From Hadesarchaea archaeon (GTDB taxonomy: Archaea; Hadarchaeota; Hadarchaeia; Hadarchaeales; Hadarchaeaceae), in the NCBI GenBank assembly GCA_030601665.1, contig JAUWBP010000062.1, positions 1 to 5,782 on the forward strand: a stretch of DNA of 5,782 nt, written 5' to 3'. Shown one piece after another: positions 1 to 3,640 of the stretch. Position numbers and translations under genes: made by a program. The notes beneath the pieces were generated by a model. It did no database searches. It was not told where the DNA came from and was given only the letters and a program-made list of their open reading frames with translations. How positions within the stretch are numbered: the stretch's first letter is position 1; every line of letters starts with the position of its first letter.

Positions 1-593
1 CCCGGGGTGAAAATCTTGAACTCGCGGGCAACCCCATTTCCTCTCTTTATCGTTGGTTTGCCTGAGAAAGCCCCTCTCTTGATGCGATCGGCCCTCCAAG
101 GCCTGACCTTGGTGAACTCATCCCAGCTTATCTCATCCATGGTCTCCAGCACCCGCAGCGTGACCTCGGAGCAGTAGATCGGGACCCGCGGGTCGAGGTA
201 GGGGATGTAGCCGCAGTGGTCGATGTGGGCGTGGGTGAGGAGGACCCCCGTGAGCCAGGATTTCCCATCGCGCTTGAGCACGTCTCCGTAGCTCTGGAGC
301 TGCGGGGCCCAGTAGGACGTGTCCTCGATGCCGAGCTCCCTGAGTGCATTGTCGATCTTCGGGATGTGCACGAGGTCGTCCCTGTAAATCCCGTCGAGGC
401 GGGGAATGAGCCCCATCCGGAGGAGGTCCCGGATGCCCCCCTTCGAGCGGGGACCCATGAAATCACCGTAGAATTCGCCCTTTTGACCGAAACTGAGGCC
501 GAAGTCGAGCCAGAGGCGGGTGTCGCGATCCTCGAGCAGGATTTTGTTGCCGCCTATCCCGCCCACGCCGCCGTAAAAGGTTAAAGAAGTCAC
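1..593 (-). CDS. RNase J-like metallo-beta-lactamase-fold hydrolase, N-terminal part (runs off left edge)
   Basis: About 197 residues are visible, from the start codon to the left edge. The N-terminus reads TFYGGVGGIGGNKILLED, the first-strand glycine-rich segment typical of RNase J/CPSF-like archaeal metallo-beta-lactamases. The metal-binding motif HxHxDH is intact in LTHAHIDHCGYIP (H121, H123, D125, H126) and should bind two zinc ions. The following PYLDPRVPIYCS segment is the usual continuation. The C-terminal half, with the remaining metal ligands and any beta-CASP domain, lies outside the window, so RNA processing versus another hydrolase role cannot be settled. I chose GTG at 593: the in-frame stop upstream is at 629-627, no ATG lies between, and a GAGGT ribosome-binding site sits 7 nt upstream. 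An ATG overlapping this start is followed at once by a stop in its own frame. It is divergent from the nuclease gene at 640. Fold seen clearly; exact substrate unknown. Confidence 0.87.
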   Translation of the reverse strand, partial: MTSLTFYGGVGGIGGNKILLEDRDTRLWLDFGLSFGQKGEFYGDFMGPRSKGGIRDLLRMGLIPRLDGIYRDDLVHIPKIDNALRELGIEDTSYWAPQLQSYGDVLKRDGKSWLTGVLLTHAHIDHCGYIPYLDPRVPIYCSEVTLRVLETMDEISWDEFTKVRPWRADRIKRGAFSGKPTIKRGNGVAREFKIFTP

Positions 594-600
594 ATAGACA

Positions 601-605
601 ACCTC
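601..605 (-). promoter_or_regulatory. Ribosome-binding site of the metallo-hydrolase
   Basis: GAGGT on the minus strand, 7 nt before the GTG at 593. It matches part of the archaeal anti-Shine-Dalgarno complement (GGAGGTGAT) and decides the non-ATG start. Confidence 0.55.
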
Positions 606-614
606 ATTTTCATC

Positions 615-641
615 ACAATATTCTCTCTAGCCAGTTTAAAT
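615..641. promoter_or_regulatory. Candidate divergent promoter region, metallo-hydrolase and PD-(D/E)XK nuclease genes
   Basis: The 46-bp gap between the two divergent genes holds two AT-only boxes. AATATT at 617-622 is a palindrome centred about 26 nt from the minus-strand GTG (593) and about 23 nt from the plus-strand ATG at 643, a typical TATA distance for leaderless or very short-leader archaeal transcripts. TTTAAA at 635-640 would instead place a plus-strand transcription start near 663, about 10 nt before an alternative ATG at 673. Which box serves which gene cannot be decided by eye. Confidence 0.3.
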
Positions 642-1314
642 GATGGGCCAACCACTTCGTAGCGGGAATCCCATGCACGAGGGCATCACGATCAGCGTTA
701 CAAGCCTCCAATCGGCCCTCAACTGCCCGCTCTGCTTCTGGATTGCCGAGCGGTTGGGTTCGCCCCCATCCATCTTCGCCCGTATCACCTCCCAGATGGA
801 CTCCGTGATCAAGGGGTACATGCGCCAGTTCATCGGGGGTTCGGATTTACCTGAATGGTTCCCCGTTCGCGGCACGTTCCTGGACGCCAGCCAAACGCTG
901 AGGACAACTGACCCGGCCACAGGAATCACCGTAGCGGGAAAGCTCGATGCTTTGGCGAAGACCCCCGACGGAAAATATCACATTGTCGACTACAAGACGG
1001 GCAGGCCCCCCGAGGAGGTCCCGTACTACTACCAGATGCAGCTCGACGGGTACGCCTACCTGCTGGAGCGGAACGGGTACCAGCCCGTGGCGGGAGGCGT
1101 GCTGCTATATTTCACACCTCAGCACGGAGACCTGAGAGATGGACTCTTCCCGTTCAAGATAACCGCGGTGCACGCGTCAGTCGATTCGAGCAGGGTCTTG
1201 AGCACCCTTGCGCGGGCCAAGGAAATCATCAATGCAACCACCCCGCCTACCCGGAGCGAGGACTGCGAGATGTGTATGTGGCGGGAGCAGGTCGGGCAAA
1301 GATTGTCTGAATGA
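640..1314 (+). CDS. PD-(D/E)XK nuclease, Cas4/RecB-like, with four conserved-type cysteines
   Basis: A 224-residue protein with the full motif series of a RecB/Cas4-type nuclease: GKLDAL (D103), VDYKTG (D117, K119) and the QxxxY motif in YYYQMQLDGYAYLLE (Q134, Y138). Two cysteines near the N-terminus (C29, C32, in NCPLC) and two near the C-terminus (C209, C212, in EDCEMC) bracket the nuclease core, the arrangement that holds a 4Fe-4S cluster in Cas4 and AddB-like nucleases. Family members are Mg/Mn-dependent DNA exonucleases or endonucleases. No CRISPR array or other cas gene is visible, so I do not call it cas4; a role in repair or defence is inference. The start is uncertain: ATG 640, ATG 643 or ATG 673. 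The family usually begins close to the 'ISVTSLQSALNCP' strand, and a TTTAAA box at 635-640 would suit 673, which would drop the first 11 residues. It stands alone on its strand, with a 165-nt gap to the next gene. Confidence 0.85.
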   Translation: MMGQPLRSGNPMHEGITISVTSLQSALNCPLCFWIAERLGSPPSIFARITSQMDSVIKGYMRQFIGGSDLPEWFPVRGTFLDASQTLRTTDPATGITVAGKLDALAKTPDGKYHIVDYKTGRPPEEVPYYYQMQLDGYAYLLERNGYQPVAGGVLLYFTPQHGDLRDGLFPFKITAVHASVDSSRVLSTLARAKEIINATTPPTRSEDCEMCMWREQVGQRLSE

Positions 1315-1350
1315 CTGGAACGGCTCAAGCGTTTTCGGCGATCGACGACA

Positions 1351-1396
1351 GTAGTGCCAACTAAATCTAAAAATTTCACAAGTATTTAGGCACTAC
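1351..1396. repeat. Hairpin-forming inverted repeat in the spacer
   Basis: GTAGTGCC (1351-1358) is the exact reverse complement of GGCACTAC (1389-1396). Inside it, TAAAT (1362-1366) pairs with ATTTA (1384-1388), leaving a 3-nt bulge (AAC) on the left and a 17-nt AT-rich loop. That makes 13 pairs in all. It lies 37 nt downstream of the nuclease stop and upstream of the next gene's TATA box. It could be an RNA stem at the end of the nuclease transcript, a regulator-binding site, or the remnant of a small element. It lacks a following T-run, so it is not a bacterial-style terminator. Confidence 0.6.
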
Positions 1397-1430
1397 ACTC
1401 GGCTTTCACCGGGCAAAAAGTTACCAAATG

Positions 1431-1440
1431 GGTATAAATT
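1431..1440 (+). promoter_or_regulatory. TATA box of the AbiE-like operon
   Basis: TATAAATT (1433-1440), preceded by purine-rich AAATGGG that could act as the BRE, fits the archaeal promoter consensus well. It predicts transcription starting near 1462, giving a leader of about 18 nt before ATG 1480 with no Shine-Dalgarno motif. An alternative box, TTATTAAT at 1449-1456, would give a leaderless transcript starting at about 1480. Confidence 0.5.
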
Positions 1441-1453
1441 GGAAAACCTTATT

Positions 1454-1478
1454 AATGTATACTTATATGGTATATATT
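1454..1478. promoter_or_regulatory. Candidate operator: imperfect inverted repeat over the predicted transcription start
   Basis: AATGTATAC (1454-1462) and GTATATATT (1470-1478) are inverted repeats matching at 8 of 9 positions, separated by 7 nt and ending one base before ATG 1480. The element covers the predicted start site downstream of the TATA box, where a bound repressor would block transcription. The first gene of the operon encodes a winged-helix protein, and characterised AbiEi antitoxins repress their own promoters through inverted repeats, so autoregulation is a reasonable inference. The AT-rich composition makes a chance repeat possible. Confidence 0.4.
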
Positions 1479-1479
1479 G

Positions 1480-2298
1480 ATGATCGAAAAGGAAATCTGG
1501 GCAACCTACTGCAAGCTCTATGGCGAGTTTGGCGAGGGGCCGGTCAGCGTACCTGAGGCGCTCAAACGTATCAAAATCTCACCTCCCATGTGTAAGAAGG
1601 CCTTCTGGGTGCTCAAGCAAAAGGGGCTGTTGGAGCGCCTAGGACGGGAAAACCGAAGGGTAAAATTTAGAGTGGTGCCCCCGCGCGAAGCAGGGATGCG
1701 GCTTGCGCTTAAGCATCCTGACGTGAGGTTCCGGGAAATCATGAATTTCTTCGCCGCGATAAAGGGGCTTGACTGGTATGTAGTAGGCACGACCGCCCTC
1801 AACTACCACGCCCCCTACCACGCTCCGACGATCGAGCTGGCGAGCAAACACCCGATGCAGCTAAGGAAAAAGGTGACGAGGTTCGGGCACATTCGCTCGC
1901 AAGTCAGTGATGAGGTGGCGGCCGAGTTTGAGGAAGCCGAGCTGGAGAGCATCCACTTCAAGATATCCTCGGTTGAAGATGCGGTGATCCAGGCCTATGC
2001 CAACTACCCCAACACGCCCATCAGCGTTTCGGGCTTGGACTACATGACCGCGATAGCGATGAGAGCAAAAGGTGAGCACCTCAACGCTGAGAGGTTCAAG
2101 GAACTACCACCAGAGGCGAGAAAACACCTAAGGTGGGTGATGGCACACCTAAACTTCAAGCGGAATCTCATCAAGGAGCCGCCAACGGACGAAGTCGAGG
2201 AGGAAGCTTGGCGGAGGCAGTTTGCGGATGCGCGGGGGAAAGTGGTCGACATGGTTGATACGCTCAGTTTGGGGGCAGTCGTGTGGATGCAAAGCTGA
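1480..2298 (+). CDS. Winged-helix AbiEi-like antitoxin/regulator
   Basis: A 272-residue protein from ATG 1480 (a TTG just before it at 1477 is a weaker start). Residues about 5-65 look like a winged helix: a helix pair, then KKAFWVLKQKGLLERLG as recognition helix and ensuing strand. The next part resembles the AbiEi antitoxin core: DWYVVGTTALNYHAPYH (about 98-114) matches the family's 'Y-x-S-x-x-S-A-L-x-Y-H' type block, and FKISSVEDAVIQAY (about 160-173) matches the 'vs-pe-A-l-l-D' block. The region about 200-225 fits the helical end. AbiEi proteins neutralise a nucleotidyltransferase toxin and repress their own operon. The downstream gene overlaps by 16 nt and encodes a nucleotidyltransferase-fold protein, which supports the pairing. 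The C-terminal acidic/helical tail (232-272) is extra. Alternatively it is a degenerate nucleotidyltransferase, because the VGTTAL and TIEL segments mimic that fold without its two aspartates. Confidence 0.55.
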   Translation: MIEKEIWATYCKLYGEFGEGPVSVPEALKRIKISPPMCKKAFWVLKQKGLLERLGRENRRVKFRVVPPREAGMRLALKHPDVRFREIMNFFAAIKGLDWYVVGTTALNYHAPYHAPTIELASKHPMQLRKKVTRFGHIRSQVSDEVAAEFEEAELESIHFKISSVEDAVIQAYANYPNTPISVSGLDYMTAIAMRAKGEHLNAERFKELPPEARKHLRWVMAHLNFKRNLIKEPPTDEVEEEAWRRQFADARGKVVDMVDTLSLGAVVWMQS

Positions 2299-2912
2299 GG
2301 GGCTTAATTGCCGAGTTCGTCGAGAGGATGCAGGGAAGAAAATTTACATTCGTCGGAGCAGTGGCCGTGCAAGCGTATGGAATATTCAAAAGGACTTTGG
2401 ATATGGACATCATCACCAATGACTCCTCAGATTTTGAATCCGCCTGTTTATCCTTGGTTGGGATGGACTTCAAAGAGACAAAACCTCTCGGAGGGTTTGC
2501 ACCGGGTTTTGCGAAATGGGGTTGGCAGCACGGCAGGATTGGGGCGGATGTCATGTCCAAGAGGCTTTGGTTTCGCGCCAAAGTACGCGGCAAGCTCATC
2601 GAGCAGAAGATCACACCCGACGAGGAATTCTGGCGCGACATCAAGTTTCGGGGGGCTGAAGTCTTCGGCGTCGACATCCCTGTGCCGAAGCCCGTGGACT
2701 TGGCCGTGTTCAAGGCTGCGTCGAGCGCCTCCCCCTGCAGGAGCCCGCTGAAAGCCCCGCACGACCGGGAGCATGTCATAAAGTTGATGCAACGCTTCAA
2801 GATTTCGCGCGAGGACCTGAGAAAACGGGCACGAGCAATGGGCTGCCTCAAGCTGGTCGAGCGATTTTTGGCTTCTCACGAAATCAGCGGGAGTACCTCA
2901 TCAAGCACATAG
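2283..2912 (+). CDS. Nucleotidyltransferase-fold protein, probable AbiEii-like toxin
   Basis: A 209-residue protein with the layout of minimal nucleotidyltransferases. An N-terminal helix is followed by FTFVGAVAVQAYG (about 21-33, the hG[S/G] loop position), then TLDMDII with the acidic pair D40 and D42, and RIGADVM with a candidate third metal-binding D89. The C-terminal half has PKPVDLAVFKAAS (about 135-147) and HDREHVIKLMQRF (about 160-172), matching the 'la-x-x-K-l-x-A ... D-x-x-D-i-x-x-L' pattern of AbiEii/AbiGii-type and related proteins. AbiEii-family toxins transfer nucleotides, to tRNA in characterised cases. Oddity: the loop reads G-A rather than G-S or G-G, so activity is not assured. 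GTG 2283 gives a 16-nt overlap with the AbiEi-like gene, favouring coupled translation; ATG 2328 is possible but would remove the first helix. The last 37 nt overlap the convergent gene, ending in a low-complexity SGSTSSST tail. Confidence 0.65.
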   Translation: MDAKLRGLIAEFVERMQGRKFTFVGAVAVQAYGIFKRTLDMDIITNDSSDFESACLSLVGMDFKETKPLGGFAPGFAKWGWQHGRIGADVMSKRLWFRAKVRGKLIEQKITPDEEFWRDIKFRGAEVFGVDIPVPKPVDLAVFKAASSASPCRSPLKAPHDREHVIKLMQRFKISREDLRKRARAMGCLKLVERFLASHEISGSTSSST

Positions 2913-3580
2913 TCCACGAACTCGCGCTGCTCGATCCCACTGAACAGCGTCACCACGCAGTTCCGGGTCATCCCGACCACCAACCCGCGTTTTTGTATCC
3001 CAAACACCACGTACCAGATCTTCCCGTGCTCCAAATAATCGCGGTAGAGTTTGGTATCGGCAAGCGCTGACCCAGCGAGCGCGAGCTTTCCCACGTTTGG
3101 GATGTCCACTTCATCAAACCAGATCAGCTTGGTGGCGCGGGGATTTGACTCGTGAAGTTCCTTTAGAGTTTCGTGGGTGATTTTCGTTTCGACGATCGCT
3201 CCCGTTTTGATAAACAGGATTTCGCTAAGCTTGTTCGCCACGTAGTCCGTCAGCAGCTTCTTTACCCCGCGGGCTTTTGATGGTGCTAGCACCACCAGAA
3301 AGGTCCGTCCTTTGGATCGCTTAATCTGAAATGGAACCTCTTCTGTGACCAGGGTTTCAACTAGCCCACGTTTATAATAGCGGCTGAGCACGAAGTCCCT
3401 GCTGAAGACTCCCACCAGCGAGTCGCCCTCCAGCTTCAGGTCCAAAATTTCCGTCGTGAGTTTCTCACGCTTCCCCTCGCGCTCGTAGGGCTCCTCCTCG
3501 CCAAAGTCCTTGAGCTTCCGAGCTATCACGCCCAGCTCAAGCGGCTCTCGGACCTCGAATATTTTGGCTACCAGCACCAC
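2876..3580 (-). CDS. Uncharacterised 234-residue soluble protein, divergent from the SMC5-like gene
   Basis: I do not recognise this family. The protein appears cytosolic, with no signal peptide or membrane segment, and looks mixed alpha/beta. The N-terminus has a charged helix (EEEPYEREGKREK, about 28-40). A strand-rich part follows (about 45-100, including KGRTFLVVLAPSK), then helix 105-122. The C-terminal part has the block TKLIWFDEVDIPNVGK (about 150-165) and strand pairs (KIWYVVFGIQKRGLVVGM, about 187-204) before a final helix. It has one cysteine only and no Walker, zinc or nuclease motif that I can see. The GTG start at 3580 has a GAAGGTGGC ribosome-binding site 5 nt upstream; a second GTG at 3577 is adjacent. 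It is transcribed away from the SMC5-like gene across a 60-bp gap, hinting at shared control, and its 3' end overlaps the nucleotidyltransferase gene. An adaptor or regulatory role with the SMC-like protein is speculation. Confidence 0.8.
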   Translation of the reverse strand: MVLVAKIFEVREPLELGVIARKLKDFGEEEPYEREGKREKLTTEILDLKLEGDSLVGVFSRDFVLSRYYKRGLVETLVTEEVPFQIKRSKGRTFLVVLAPSKARGVKKLLTDYVANKLSEILFIKTGAIVETKITHETLKELHESNPRATKLIWFDEVDIPNVGKLALAGSALADTKLYRDYLEHGKIWYVVFGIQKRGLVVGMTRNCVVTLFSGIEQREFVDYVLDEVLPLIS

Positions 3581-3585
3581 TTAGG

Positions 3586-3594
3586 CCACCTTCC
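3586..3594 (-). promoter_or_regulatory. Ribosome-binding site of the 234-residue protein
   Basis: GGAAGGTGG on the minus strand, ending 5 nt before the GTG at 3580. The longer string GAAGGTGGC recurs upstream of the ATG at 5565, which supports both starts. Confidence 0.55.
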
Positions 3595-3610
3595 AAACTT
3601 AAATGCGGGA

Positions 3611-3630
3611 GGGCTTTAAAGTTGAAGCCC
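3611..3630. promoter_or_regulatory. Shared divergent TATA box within a GGGCTT/AAGCCC inverted repeat
   Basis: TTTAAA (3615-3620) is a palindromic TATA-like box. On the plus strand it is centred about 24-27 nt from ATG 3641/3644, predicting a leaderless SMC5-like transcript. On the minus strand it predicts a start near 3592, just before the GTG gene at 3580. GGGCTT (3611-3616) and AAGCCC (3625-3630) form a perfect 6-bp inverted repeat over the box, so a bound regulator could control both directions. A second box, ATTTAAG on the minus strand near 3598-3604, may instead serve the leftward gene. Confidence 0.4.
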
Positions 3631-3640
3631 CAAACTCAAA

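Noticed and set aside
216..584. Long plus-strand open frame opposite the metallo-hydrolase gene
   Set aside because: The minus strand encodes the intact HxHxDH motif and a coherent fold here; the plus-strand reading has no recognisable motif and is a GC-rich shadow.
664..672. GGGAATCCC palindrome before ATG 673
   Set aside because: Nine bases only, within or beside the start of the nuclease gene; too short to call an operator.
2264..2851. 195-codon minus-strand open frame opposite the nucleotidyltransferase
   Set aside because: No motif and no ribosome-binding site; the plus strand carries D-x-D and the helical C-terminal pattern.
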